Translations under genes and position numbers: made by a program
Part shown: positions 33,899 through 45,174 of the stretch, one piece after another
Layout: each line of letters begins with the position of its first letter
How positions within the stretch are numbered: the stretch's first letter is position 1
The notes under the pieces: generated by a model
What the model saw: the letters and a program-made list of their open reading frames with translations, nothing else
What the model was told of the DNA's origin: nothing
Database searches by the model: none
Assembly: GCA_020881915.1 (NCBI GenBank)
Contig: JAJFPB010000004.1
Span: 372,001-436,000, forward strand
Source of the DNA: Paramyrothecium sp. XJ0827
Taxonomy: Eukaryota; Ascomycota; Sordariomycetes; Hypocreales; Stachybotryaceae
Length of the DNA stretch: 64,000 nucleotides
Direction: 5' to 3'

Positions 33899-35804
33899 AT
33901 GGTCCTTCTCAGCGGGAAAGTTGCTGCCCTGGCTCTTGGTATGTTTTCATTCAAGTTTCGAAATCCATGAGAATCTTACTAAACTCGGGATCATAGCCTC
34001 GTGCCAATTGAGCTACGCTCTTACAGCCACAATTCTAGCTGATACGAATCGGGACGGAAAGGTCGATATAACGGGTGCCTCTGATGTTGCAGGGAAAGCA
34101 ACGTGGACTACTGCGCGAGGCGCCCTCTTTCTTCCGAACATCGGCGATACGGATGGCCGATGCTCACAGCTGCCTGACTTTACCGAAGAGAACCTACATC
34201 TTTGTAACGACGCGACGGATAATGTGCTGAGACAGGCCAAGTATCTCGCTCCTCTCCGAACCCTCCCTGTCGCGGATGTCAGCGCGAACGGGGTAGGTCG
34301 TGTCAAAGTTACCAACTCCGCTGCTGTCGAGCGCGTCCGCATTTTCCACAAACAAGGTAGCCAATGGACCTACGTCGACCAGAACTATCAGTTCACGGCG
34401 GCGCAGCTCAGGGCTGGATTGGAGCTTGGCATTGATGGTCGCGACGTGCGAAGGCCCGGAGTGTGGGATGGCAAGGCCACAGTTCAATTCACCGTAACCG
34501 ATGGAAGCGCAACTTCCACGGATACTATTGAGCTTCGGGTTGCGCCATTCCTGACACATGACCCTACCCAGCTGGCCCAACGTGTATTCGCAGCAAAGCC
34601 TGGTACATGGGATCTGACGGCCAAGTTCAATGCAGAGTTGAGCGTCCACAACAACGCAGTCGGCATCCAACAGCCCGTCACGTTCATTGGCGGTTTTGAC
34701 CGCTGGGTGCAGGATCAGTTCGAGACCGGTTACTCCAGTATCCCTGGTCCCAATGGGGCGATTGTCATCCGGCTCTTGCTTCTATCCCACCAGCGTCGCA
34801 ACGGCTCGCATCGATCACTCTATGAACTTGTGCGTAGCGGCGACGTTGGTGGAGTCGGTTTCCCTGAGGTCTACACCTCAGACCAAACGAAATGGGGAGA
34901 GACTTATGACTCTACCGGTAACCTAGAAACAGTTCCCCCTCACACTCACAATGGCAAGACTTATCCCGCTGGACGTATCATCATTGGGGCAGGCGATACC
35001 AGCCCATTGATCTTGCCCTTCTTGCAAGCCCAAGAGGCGCAAAGCCCCATCGTACTTGATACGACTTGGCTGCAAGTAGGACATGTTGACGAGTTCGTGC
35101 ACTTCCTCCCAGCAAACAACGCCCGTGGCTGGGTGGTGGTGGCTGATGACCCGCTTGCGGGTCTGGCCCTTCTCCGGAATGCCTCGGCCGCCGGACATGG
35201 CAGCGTGAAGGCCCTTAGTCGCCCACTGTTCCCTACGGACACCCAGTCGGGCGCTTGCGTGCCAAAATCTACGATCAACTGGGAAATTAACAGCCGGCCG
35301 AATCTCGTTCAGGCGAATGAGTACGCCGCGGAACGCATTCAGTACAACCTGAACATCATCAAGCGAGAGACTGGAGTCACTGATAGCGAGATCATTCGAG
35401 TTCCCGGACTCTTTTGGACGACACGGTGGGGATGCAACGAGGGCGCTGCGAGACTCGCCTCTCCCAAGCAAGCCAACGATGATGAGCTCCTAGACATTGT
35501 CAAGGCTGCTGGTGGTGATCCCTCCAAGTTGAGACGCCGCCAGGCTTCAGTAGGCAAATTGAGGGCGCACTATCCCTCTGCAGTCAACGGCGTTGTGCTG
35601 AGCAACTCGTACTATCTTGCACCGAACCCATGGGGACCCGTCATTAACGGCAAGGACATCCTTGCTGAAGCCATTAATGCTGCCTATGCCAAGGTTGGCT
35701 ACACCGTGCATTATATCGATACTTGGTTCTCGCATCATAACGGTGGAGGTGAGGTGCACTGTGGAACAAATGTATGGCGTGAGACAGATGCTATTTGGTG
35801 GTGA
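33899..35804 (+). CDS. secreted protein-arginine deiminase (PAD family)
   Basis: Two exons, 33899-33938 and 33997-35804, encode 615 aa. The short first exon spliced through a 58-nt intron (GTATGT ... CATAG) gives a signal peptide (MVLLSGKVAALALASCQLSYA), which the unspliced frame lacks. The PAD catalytic domain is clear: D253 in DRWVQD, H376 and D378 in VGHVDEFVHF, and C602 in HCGTNVWR near the C terminus, the arrangement of the mammalian PAD4 active site. Immediately after the signal peptide is ILADTNRDGKVDI, a Ca-binding-like DxNxDG loop. The enzyme would convert protein arginine to citrulline outside the cell. PADs are patchily spread in fungi and bacteria. The stretch around residues 270-290 (IVIRLLLLSHQRRNGSH) looks unusual for the family. 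Confidence 0.92.
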
Positions 35805-36562
35805 GTTCGGTAGTTTTCAACAAAGAATTCCAGATCATTTGCGAAATGACGTTTGCTCAAAGTTGCAGTGGATCAAAGTTGACTTGGGGGTCCGTAATGG
35901 ACATGTGCTTTCCCATGTATTGAGCTCCGTGTCCTCTGCAGGTGATTGCAAGGTGATTCTGTAAAACATATAGAACCGGTAGCTTCAAGATAAATGTTTG
36001 TGTACACTCTTGGCAAAGATTGCGGCCAAGGCACATCCTCGAACCCAGACGTTGGCTCGAGGAGATTTTATGTCACATTTGATCGAGCGTGAGGCGATGA
36101 CCTTTTCACGTAGAGGTGGAGACTTCTCGCAGCCTCATCGATACAAGACTCGGATTCTAGTGCCTACCTCATGAAGTCTAATTTGCAGACTTAAAACTGT
36201 GCTTTGCCTAGAATAGGGCTAAAGCAACAGAACTCTTCCCAGTTTCACAGTGAAATAGTAAGTCTTCTCTTCCACCCGAGATAGCTGGTTGGTGGATTTC
36301 ATCTGTAGGGTGTAGACGTGCGAGGCCAATCAGCGCTTCACATCTTGCTGAGCCGAAACTCCGTGTCACTTTCGGGCCCTGATTTGTCCACGGATGTGAC
36401 TAATCCACTTCGGGCCATCCAAGCACAATACTTCTATTATGTATTCCATTCTTCAACCTTGGACAAATTCTACCTTGTGTTTTTTCGAACCATTTGCCGG
36501 CACCCGGGCTATATTCGTCTTCAACAAACCAAGCTTCTGGTCATATCCTGCGTCTTTCAGCA
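35805..36562. other. intergenic region upstream of a Zn2Cys6 gene
   Basis: About 760 bp; open frames here (36318-36668 and others) look like leader or chance sequence. Probable 3' UTR of the deiminase gene and promoter/5' UTR of the regulator. Confidence 0.4.
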
Positions 36563-38997
36563 ATGGATCCCAGTATCTACCGTCCAATCCAATCGAAACC
36601 TCCTGCAACGCAGCAACCTCAGAGCGGTCCCATCCGTGGAGAAACGAGTATATGCAAAAGAGAAGTGACTTCGACCGCTTGCAACCGTGAGTGCTCTCCC
36701 GTGGCGGATAAACGTGTAAACAAACCTCATTAACAGATCTACTCATGACCTAGGTTGCCGGCAGCGCAAGATCAAGGTTCGAATTTCCGCCATGTCTACC
36801 CTCGTACTCATATCACGACCAGCATTGCTGATATTATGCTGCCTACGTAGTGTAATGGCGGGAAGCCTGCTTGTCGCTCGTGCGTTCGCAAAAATGAGAG
36901 GTGCTACTATCAATCCCGTCTGCAGACAAATCGGGAACTAGAAGCGGAGAATCAAGACTTGCGCAACGTCGTTGGCTCACTTAGAGAGGGCAATCTAAAT
37001 GACTCTATTAACATGCTACAGAAGCTTAGAGCTGCACAGATTACGAACAATGCATCGGGGCAACAAACCTTGCCCGCTGTCGACAATCCGCTTACTCTCA
37101 GTTCTGATTCTTCACCGAGCACCGCCTACAGCCGCCCTGAGCTCCCCCTCTCGCTGTGGACAAGGGTTAGCAATAATGACGAGGCCATGTTGGATTTGCT
37201 AAATATGCTATGGACTTGGGACACAACACTCACTAAAATCATACACCGCGGTGTGCTTCACGAGCACATTTGCTCTCCTGTAGCCCAAGAAGACAACTCC
37301 TCGGGAATCCACAGCGAGTTGCAATTTTGCTCCCGTTTTCTCATAAATGCTCTCCTCGCTGTGGCCACAGTACGTCTGTGTCAATCATAATCTTGGCCTG
37401 ACTTCTTTTCTTTGTCAACCTTCTCCCTTCCTAATCTCCGGCTATGGCTCGACTAAGCAGACTATTAAGCTATATGCCAACTCGAACGACAGCAATCTCG
37501 AATCCACGCTACTGTTAGGTCGCGCCTTCTCTGAAGAAGCCATGAGCATCTTGAACACAGACAGGAATCAACCCACCCTAGCGCTTCTTCAGGGTATCGC
37601 AGCGTTATGGATGTACGAACACCTGTCTGGCAATTCACAAAGCGCGAGCCAGCTGCTAAACGAGCTCTTTCGCCTCCATTCCCATCTCGAGACAAAAGGA
37701 CTTTGGCTTTCACAGCCCGTGCCGATCAACAGTAGTGTCAATGACCATGTCCGCATCACTACACAAAACAAACGAGAAACACACGCCTTGTCGTACGCTT
37801 CATGGGGCCTTCATTATCTCGACTTGTGCGTAGAGATGACCCAATCGAGCAATTTTCCCATCTCAAGTCATCAGAGGAAGCTAGTACGCGTTGGCTAACC
37901 TCGACTTTTACAGGAAAATCTGCCTTAGCTTCCACTCTAGCACACGTATCCTGAGGCCCTGCCACCCTGTGAACTTCGGCTCGGACGCTTGGCATGCTGT
38001 CGATGACAGCGGCATGAACCTATGGATCCCATATCCAGTCACACCGCAGCCTCGGCTATCATACTTCATGGAGGCTCACGCTTGCGAGGCACAGCTCAGT
38101 CTCCTTGGCGGAGCCATTGTCTTGGAACTGGTGAAAATTGCCAGCTCTCCCGTGCCAGACTATCGCTTAGCGAGACAACTCTACGATCGGATTAGTGGCG
38201 TGAGGCGGACACTGCCCTCTGGGCCCGCCGCGGAGCAACCATCTAACCCAATACTGGTGTCTCTCAGGTGAGTGACGATGATGGAGGTGGCTACAAGTGC
38301 TGGTAGTGTCTTCAAAATAGCACAGAGGTGCTCACTACACGAAGGATTTGATCGCGAGGGGCTAACGTGATCCAAAATGTCTAGCATAACCGTCGACGTT
38401 CTCGCCTTAAGGCTTTTGGAGCCCTTCGTCAACTTCTCATTTCTCGAATTCGACCGCGGTCGTCCAGCTCGATCGCTTGTAGCACTCCACTGTGAATCCA
38501 TTCTCTCATTGCTGTGGAATTACCGTACCGCATTTGGCATGCGGCACGATGGATGGCACCTACAAGCATGCTCTATGGCAGCAAGTATGCTCATGTCATA
38601 TCTCAGCCCGGATCGAAGTGACGCAGACATGTCAACCAAGTCATGCATGTTGCTCCACGCCATGGGGCAGCACATGCCGCTTGCGAATCAGTCTCTTTTG
38701 AGCCTACGAGGTATAACAGATCGCGGAGATATCAACCTTCCACGGGCAGCAAAAACACATTTGACGGCAGGTTGTCTCAAAACCAACAGTGCTATCGTTT
38801 TAAGCAAGGTTAACATTGTGAGCGACGTTCGCAGCGGGCAAATCGATGGCAGTCTGGTTCTACAGGAAGGCGCATTGTCTTTTACTGACACAATCGGGAG
38901 GATCAGCGCAGGGTCGCCAATTGCGCCTGTAGCAGCGCCAGCTAAGGATTACGACGATAGTACAATCGCTAGTGATGACACAAGATACCCATCATAG
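36563..38997 (+). CDS. Zn2Cys6 transcription factor
   Basis: Six exons, 36563-36686, 36754-36776, 36851-37369, 37461-37825, 37914-38267 and 38385-38997, encode 665 aa. The zinc cluster is built from three exons: TACNR|CRQRKIK|CNGGKPACRSC...ERCYY (six cysteines with correct spacing), from about residue 39. A short coiled-coil-like stretch follows (NRELEAENQDLRNVVGSLRE). The middle region matches the fungal regulator pattern (RFLINALLAVAT, GRAFSEEAMSILNTDR, ALLQGIAALWMYEH, WGLHYLD|L, KICLSFHS). Intron 2 uses a weak GTTCGA donor. Intron 3 may end at 37457 or 37460 (one codon difference). Introns 4 and 5 have GCTAAC branch sites. It binds DNA as a pathway regulator; the target is unknown. The nearest intact genes are the arginine deiminase upstream and the amidohydrolase homologue downstream. 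Confidence 0.88.
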
Positions 38998-39332
38998 ACC
39001 AAGTATCGGACAGGGGAGGAGAGGGGAATTAGTGGGAATGGAGCAACGAGCTCCCAGCCAAAGAGATGATCGGCAGAGGCGCTCGGAGAGAGTCCCGCTG
39101 CTTGTGATTGACTTTCTTAAATGTCCAGGCAGGAATTGTGGATTTTGTAAATGTTCTGGCGGAGTGTATGGTTTCTCGCCTACCTTTCACCTCCCTCACG
39201 TGTGGAATCGTAGAGGGGAACCCATAATCATTGGCAGAGCACATGCCGCAGTCTGTGACCTCTCACAGAGAGACTAGAGATGGAAATGGCGTTTCAATAT
39301 CAAACATTCAATACTGCCTCTGATATGGATAG

Positions 39333-39727
39333 AACCTATGTACCTTTACGCCTGCACCACCATCAGATGGACCATCAACGGCTGCCGTGCGGACATCAGA
39401 CCGGATTGTCTCAGGGAGGCGTGTGGGAGTTGCCATCGCCTGCAACAATTGTAGGGGGAAAAGATACGCGCAACAGACACTCCCTGCCCCCCTGATTCCC
39501 TTCTGGCTCGAGCCCTGCCGGGCAACATTGGACGCGACAATGGAGATGCCTTAGTCGAGGCCATCCAACTTCTCAACACATTGCCTCTGCGGCGGACCTT
39601 AGCCATGATCAGAGTGCTCCAGAGCGAGAATAGCTCAGGTGCAATACTTTCGCGTTTGTGGTCGGTTGTTATAGATTTAGCATCACCATCTGCGAAGCTC
39701 ACGGCCAGCCCTAGCCCATCACCTTGA
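39333..39727 (+). pseudogene. Zn2Cys6 transcription factor relic
   Basis: One frame from 39333 encodes RIVSGRRVGVAIACNNCRGKR, the N-terminal half of a zinc cluster, then loses the remaining four cysteines and stops at 39552-39554. A second frame from about 39491 encodes PDSLLARALPGNIGRDN, LVEAIQLLNTLPLRRTLAMI and RVLQSENSS up to 39727. This resembles the region after the coiled coil in such regulators (short helix LxxLPxxxAxxxIxxL). Only about 33 bases separate the two parts, so an internal deletion plus frame change is needed. No middle homology region follows. It may be the remains of a duplicated regulator next to the intact one at 36563-38997, though the two clusters are not closely similar. 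Confidence 0.6.
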
Positions 39728-40193
39728 TTGAATCCCAAACGCAACTTGCAATGATCTAGGAAATACCCGAATCCCCCTGAAATGGCACACTCAAGAGACC
39801 TAAAATGCGAAGTTCTTGAGTCAGAACTCGGACCTGGCTTCTTCCTTGACATCACCAACGATACCATCAGACCCGAGACAACCAACCCCAACCAAGGTCC
39901 GACTTCGCATCCAGCAACTAAGCAATCCAGACAAGCCAAATGGGATCAATAGTTTTGGTCATGCATGATTTGACGATTATGGATACATAGGAAAGGTATT
40001 CAAGGTTCTCTATGATGTACTAAAGCAATAGGACAACGTGTCACGCTTCAATGCCATCACGAACAAGACGTTTGACTACAGCCAAGATTGACTTGTGTCG
40101 ATAGACTGCTGTATGCTTCATCCGGTTGAAATGCTGTAAGAATGTAGCCTAGACTGTTTATTACAGAGAGGCCAAGTTGTTTCATACATGCAC
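39728..40193. other. intergenic region
   Basis: About 470 bp with nothing recognisable; 3' flank of the amidohydrolase-like gene. Confidence 0.4.
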
Positions 40194-41336
40194 TCACTCT
40201 TCGCTCCCCAGGTCAAACTCAATACCCGCAATCCATATTCTGTGGATCCGCGAGAGGGCGCTGATATCTTCAAGAGGATTGCCTTTGAGGAGTACCAGAT
40301 CCGATCTCGTCCCCACATTCATGTTGCCTCGGTTCGGCAACCTGAACGCTCGCGACGTCACTGAAGTAGCTGATCGGAGAGCGTCCGCGTTGGACAGCCC
40401 AGCCTGGACGAGCAGGCGCAATTCATCGTGCAGGCTCTCCCCGAAAGGCACAGCAACACCCTCGCGCTCGTTGGCTGCCGTCCCAGCACAGATAGGCACT
40501 CCGGCTTTGTGCAGGCGCCCAACATTCGCAAACCCCACATCGAATGCGAAACGAGATCCGAACGGCCGGTCGAATAAATGGCGAAGTAACGTCAGTGTTG
40601 GAATGACCACGGTTCCCCTGTCAACAAGAGCCCTGAGAGTATCAGGATCGAGTTCTGCATCAATGGGTGCTGGCGTGATAATGTCACACCCCGCGGTCAC
40701 GGCGCGCCGGTATGATTCCACACTCGATGCGTGCGCCACGACCAGTTTGCCATATCGATGAGCTGCTCCTACAACGAAACGAAGGAGTTTGTCGTTGAGG
40801 CCTGGCAAGTCAGCGATGACCTTGACAAAGTCGAGATTGGGAGCCTTGCTGATGGCGGTGCGGCTCGCCATGATCTCCTCGACTTCCGCCTCGGTACTAA
40901 CAGTCTGGACTCGCTGATAGACTAGCGTTGTCAAATTTGAGTCGTAATGTTCGCCGGCAATGGCAGAACCGCTCGCGATATATGATGGCATCCCGGGCGA
41001 ATCCGCAGAGGCGGCATGCATGACCTGTGAGTCCGACGTTCCGCTGCTTGAATCGATGACAGTGGTGATACCCGCGCGGCCAAACAGCCGGAATGATCTT
41101 GCCGCAGCATCAGCATCAACCTTGGCATCGATGAGGCCAGGGATGAGGGTGTACCCCGAGGCGTCGATGATGGTGGCGGCTGAATGACCTGTGTCAACAA
41201 TGTTTCCAGGACTAGCATGAAAAGTTAATTTGGCAGACGAGTCAACCTTGGTACCATTGAAAATAATGGCGTTCTTGATTGTGATGATGCCTGCAGATTG
41301 CTCCTCAAGACTGTCGTCATCATCACCGTCTTTCAT
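40194..41336 (-). CDS. amidohydrolase-family protein with degenerate metal site (predicted pseudoenzyme)
   Basis: A single intact frame of 380 aa from ATG 41336. The fold is that of imidazolonepropionase-like amidohydrolases: an N-terminal beta part (ITIKNAIIFNGTKV), LIPGLIDA, FGRAGITTVIDSS, NLDFVKVIADLPG, GKLVVAHASSVESYRRA, VVIPTLTL, and the C-terminal NVGTRSDLVLLKGNPLEDI. The metal ligands are mostly gone. The HxH expected after LIDA is K72-V-D74. The His expected in an ITH motif is P222. The Asp expected in a GTDAN motif is A287. K172 and H202 remain. The frame is otherwise clean, so the gene is not simply decaying. It may be a non-catalytic homologue, a lineage that binds metal differently, or a regulator. 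The short acidic N terminus (KDGDDDDSLEE) is also odd. Confidence 0.85.
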   Translation of the reverse strand: MKDGDDDDSLEEQSAGIITIKNAIIFNGTKVDSSAKLTFHASPGNIVDTGHSAATIIDASGYTLIPGLIDAKVDADAAARSFRLFGRAGITTVIDSSSGTSDSQVMHAASADSPGMPSYIASGSAIAGEHYDSNLTTLVYQRVQTVSTEAEVEEIMASRTAISKAPNLDFVKVIADLPGLNDKLLRFVVGAAHRYGKLVVAHASSVESYRRAVTAGCDIITPAPIDAELDPDTLRALVDRGTVVIPTLTLLRHLFDRPFGSRFAFDVGFANVGRLHKAGVPICAGTAANEREGVAVPFGESLHDELRLLVQAGLSNADALRSATSVTSRAFRLPNRGNMNVGTRSDLVLLKGNPLEDISALSRIHRIWIAGIEFDLGSEE

Positions 41337-43072
41337 TATCTTTCACGATGCTCTCCCAACCAAAACGCAGGTTACGAATTGGATATGTGTGGTTTTATTG
41401 TTAGGGAGGGAGGCTGAATTCACGATGCAAGCCTGGAGGAGCATAATAGCTCTGTGAACAGTGCCCAGGCCATCAAACACGTGTCAATGACAGCATCACG
41501 CATTGGAAGAGGCGCATAGATTAAGGAGCTGGAGTTGCTACAGCGCTCATCTGGTGACGCGACTTCCACAAAACAAGCCCAGTCCAATGAAAATTTGCCC
41601 TTAACGTGCTCTCATATTGTGAATGATAAACATGCTTGTGAAAGACAAACCTAGCCAGTGCGCTTTTGTGGACCCGGGAGACCCTCCGACCCTCGGGGCC
41701 AGCTCCGCGACCTCGCTTGTCTGCTACTGGTTATGCCATGTTCTCCGCTACTAGACCACTCTTTCGACTTCTTGATCCCTGCACATTACGGCACTCCGTA
41801 CGTCATGGTGTGCTACCGGAATGGAGATCTGAGGCAGAGCACAAAAATTCACGAAATCAAGGGTGGAACATGTGTTACTGAAGGAGCCATCGCTCCATGT
41901 GCATAAAGATAAGACAAACGCCATTATTATTATTTCGCCCTTTCCTTTCTTTCTTCTCGATACCAATAGCTTGGCAAGGCCACCAGCCTCATTGAGCCCT
42001 TGCTCGAACATAATTGCAGGCGTTCCCACCAGCCAACTGCCGAGTGCAGTGTGAATGTGGCCCTAGGAAGCAAAAGAGGGGCTGCCAATGAAGTATCAAG
42101 TCTTGGGACATGCGAATGACGCGTTTTGAAGCCCAGAAACTCACACTGTGAGTCGAAGAGTGCTGTGTTTGCAGAGGAAGGACCGGACTACTTGGTATTG
42201 CTGCTTCATGTCTACATGTAAGATCCCATCGCGGATGGTTCCTGCTTGCTAAGGTGTTCATTTAGCCAGACCTCATCAATTCACTTACTGTATTTGCGAA
42301 TGTGCCGGGCCTCAATGATTGAAAATCAATGCCACGCATCCCCTCAGCCATCTGCACTGCGCCCGAGTGCTTGGTATCCAACGCATGGCGACATGTTGCC
42401 CCGCTCAAGAATGCCTCGTCTTGTGCGCGAAGGTTCCGGGTGCATTCTCCCGAGTTTGTTGATTGGTTCAGGCCACCGTTGACTGATAAGCCGGCAAACC
42501 AATGGCGTCGTCAGGACCTGCTCCGTATGTCTCGACCAACCAGAATGACGGCACGGAGACACCTCCGAGCATCAGACGTCACAGTCACAAGGATTAAACA
42601 ATATTTAGTAAAAATCAGCTCGATCCGTCCATACCACACTGTCCTCCCCTCCCAGGATTATGTCTTCGAACGAATGACAGTCGCTCATGGATGGTTCGTT
42701 TTTCGCCTCAATTCCGAATCGCCCTGGTCCCGGAGCTCCCAACGCACCCGAATGACCTACAGAGGTAAGCTCTGGTGGTTGTCAATCGGCCAAATGGTGT
42801 GGTGGCGGTCGTGTCATTTATTTAGAAACAATCACTACAAGCCCCTATGGCTATTTTCTCATTTCGCTTCCACATTTCCCGAGCCCGCCGCAATACCCAT
42901 TACCACATTTCATCTTACTAGTCACAAGTTCAACGCCCTGCTTGGGTCTGTCGATTCTTCTTGAACTCCATTGTCGGCCTTGGTCAACTGGCTTATCCTG
43001 GTCAGCTAACTGGCACGCTCAAGCCTGCGCTTCATACTACCTCACTCCAAATCTCAGTGCACCCGCACAGCA
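41337..43072. other. long leader/intergenic region upstream of the bZIP gene
   Basis: 1.7 kb. A 211-codon plus-strand frame (42329-42964) has no family resemblance and ends 109 bp before the bZIP ATG. It is more likely promoter and 5' UTR sequence. Confidence 0.35.
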
Positions 43073-44353
43073 ATGGCTACACTACCAACTGCTGTCCAAG
43101 TAATGCCTTGGGGCGGATCTGTCGCTCCAAGCAAGCCAGAGCCGGTCCATGGCCAGATGGTTCAAGGATTGTACAAATCTGGACACGAACTGGAGGCTGA
43201 TATTCCCTCCTTCCAGACAAAGAATGGTCCTTGTCCCCAAGCGTGCAAAGCATCTCCAAACCTGGAAGTTGGTACTTCATTGTCTCAACAATTGAGGCCT
43301 TCAACCGTTTCTCAGAACAAAGCTTCTCAAGCAGTGTCGCTTTCTCAGCGCGGCATCCGGTCCTCTGAGTCTGGTGATAAGGCGCAACCCACGAGACCTA
43401 AGCGGCAACGCAAGACGTCTGGTGGCCAGAACAAGAAGAAAAGGGCATCTGAGCTCGATGCGCATAACGCAATTCAGCCTCCCAAAACAGCGATTAGCTC
43501 AAATCATAGTAGTCGCCGCCGCAAAGCCAGTATTGCGCGCTCTAAACTCATCGTGACATCACCGCAGCAGCTGGATGCAGTCGGTGAGGGGTCAGAAAAT
43601 GAGGAGTTCGCCCTGGACAATATGGAAGAGGAACATACCATACATGACGCTCAAAGACAAGAGGCCCTCAAGCGTAACCGTGTCGCGGCTAAAAAGTGTC
43701 GCGGACGAAAGCGTGACGAAGCCGCTGATCTTGCCACCCGAGAACATGATGTCGAGGGGCAGAACCGCTACCTGTTAACATGCTATGAGTCCTTATCAAC
43801 TGAAGTATATCTTCTCAAGTCCGAGCTGCTTCGGCACGCGTCTTGCAACTGCTCCCTAATACAAAAGTATATCAACAACGAAGCAACAAAGTCCGTGGAA
43901 AACATGAACTCGACACCACCTGGCATTCATACGGACAGCCAGGCGACTCCGACAAACCAGGACTACACCACAAGGACAAACAGTTATTATGACTCGGAGA
44001 CCTTGAAGCTCGAGGGCCACACGAGCACGGACGGCCCAGAAACCGAGTCCAGTGGTAGTCCTAGAGAGTCAGCATCTAACGTGGCGGATGGCAACCATGC
44101 AGCATATCACGATGCTTTCAACCACTGGCACAATCAAACTCATGATAAAACGACGAAACTCCCATATGATTGTAGTCAGACTCACCAACACAACGCTGCG
44201 GTCTACGATCATGCATCCATATATTTAGCTGGATACAATGACCGTGCAAACGATCAAGCGCTGGGCTACTCATTCACTGCACCACTGGGTCCTGAACCAT
44301 CTGTTGTGGAGTTTCCTGATGTCCCAGACCCAATGTCATCATCTTATTCCTGA
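43073..44353 (+). CDS. bZIP transcription factor, Atf1/CREB-like
   Basis: A single frame of 426 aa. The basic region at residues 194-214 (RQEALKRNRVAAKKCRGRKR) has the NxxAAxxCR signature (N202, A205, A206, C209, R210) of ATF/CREB-type fungal factors. The zipper runs about 217-255 with leucines at LLTCYESL, VYLLKSELL. The N-terminal 190 residues are Lys- and Ser-rich with a basic patch (RPKRQRKTSGGQNKKKR) that could be a nuclear localisation signal. The C-terminal 160 residues are Asn-, His-, Thr- and Tyr-rich and look disordered. Fungal Atf factors answer to stress MAP kinases and govern stress, conidiation and secondary metabolism. This sequence is divergent from the conserved AtfA, so it may be a lineage-specific paralogue. 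Confidence 0.9.
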   Translation: MATLPTAVQVMPWGGSVAPSKPEPVHGQMVQGLYKSGHELEADIPSFQTKNGPCPQACKASPNLEVGTSLSQQLRPSTVSQNKASQAVSLSQRGIRSSESGDKAQPTRPKRQRKTSGGQNKKKRASELDAHNAIQPPKTAISSNHSSRRRKASIARSKLIVTSPQQLDAVGEGSENEEFALDNMEEEHTIHDAQRQEALKRNRVAAKKCRGRKRDEAADLATREHDVEGQNRYLLTCYESLSTEVYLLKSELLRHASCNCSLIQKYINNEATKSVENMNSTPPGIHTDSQATPTNQDYTTRTNSYYDSETLKLEGHTSTDGPETESSGSPRESASNVADGNHAAYHDAFNHWHNQTHDKTTKLPYDCSQTHQHNAAVYDHASIYLAGYNDRANDQALGYSFTAPLGPEPSVVEFPDVPDPMSSSYS

Positions 44354-45174
44354 TTGAACATCCGGGAGGCATGGTTGTCTGAGCACATGCTCATTCATGT
44401 TTTATAATTTATTTTTGTACTCCGTCAAGACCAGAACCCTTATCAGAGCGACTTCCGGTCTACATTCTCTTTGGTTTTGTGTCCCGTTCGAATTACTTTA
44501 ATGGAGAGGAGGAGGTGATTGGATAATACGAAATAAGCCACCAAAATCTGACTGTACACGACTTATAATACAAATGAGCATCTACATCCTTTTTCAGACA
44601 TGGAATGGGGCGAGCCTCTCCGCGGTTCTGCAATCTGAAGTTAGACCTCTGGGGTAGCATTCCATGTCCTGTCCCTAACCACTTCATGATCAACTGGATT
44701 CAGCAGGTCGAATGTTCGTTTGAGCTGATATTCACGACATGACGTTGACTTAGACTGATGGTAGGCAATCAGTTGCTATTAGCACATGGCCATAATGTAT
44801 ATCACATGCAACATTAGCATTATATCAAGGAGAAGCAATAAACAAACAAGTTTCAAAAGCGGGTTAACTTAATTCCAATCTAGGATGAACTTGGGCTGAG
44901 TATGAACTCTCAGTATCAGATATACCTTCTCCGTTTGTTCCAGTCCGAGTCTTCGATATTAATGTCTCCCAAATCATAGTCAAAACGGCAACTAACCCGC
45001 CGTTGGTGTCTGCTACTGCTGCTTCACTAGATAGACTATAAATTGGACATTAAATAATGAGTCAGGATAGTTTTTATTTTCTTGCTAATCTATTATATAC
45101 GCTGGAGTATCTAGGATGTAGGGCTTGTGATGCTTTGCTTGCGTTACTATTGGCAAAATTGATCCGGCTGGTGA
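44354..45174. other. intergenic region between convergent genes
   Basis: About 820 bp, AT-rich, no supported coding sequence. Confidence 0.4.

Noticed and set aside
39346..39939. 197-codon minus-strand open frame
   Set aside because: It is antisense to the zinc-cluster relic and has no family pattern.
42329..42964. 211-codon open frame upstream of the bZIP gene
   Set aside because: No resemblance to any family, biased odd composition, and position fits a long leader.
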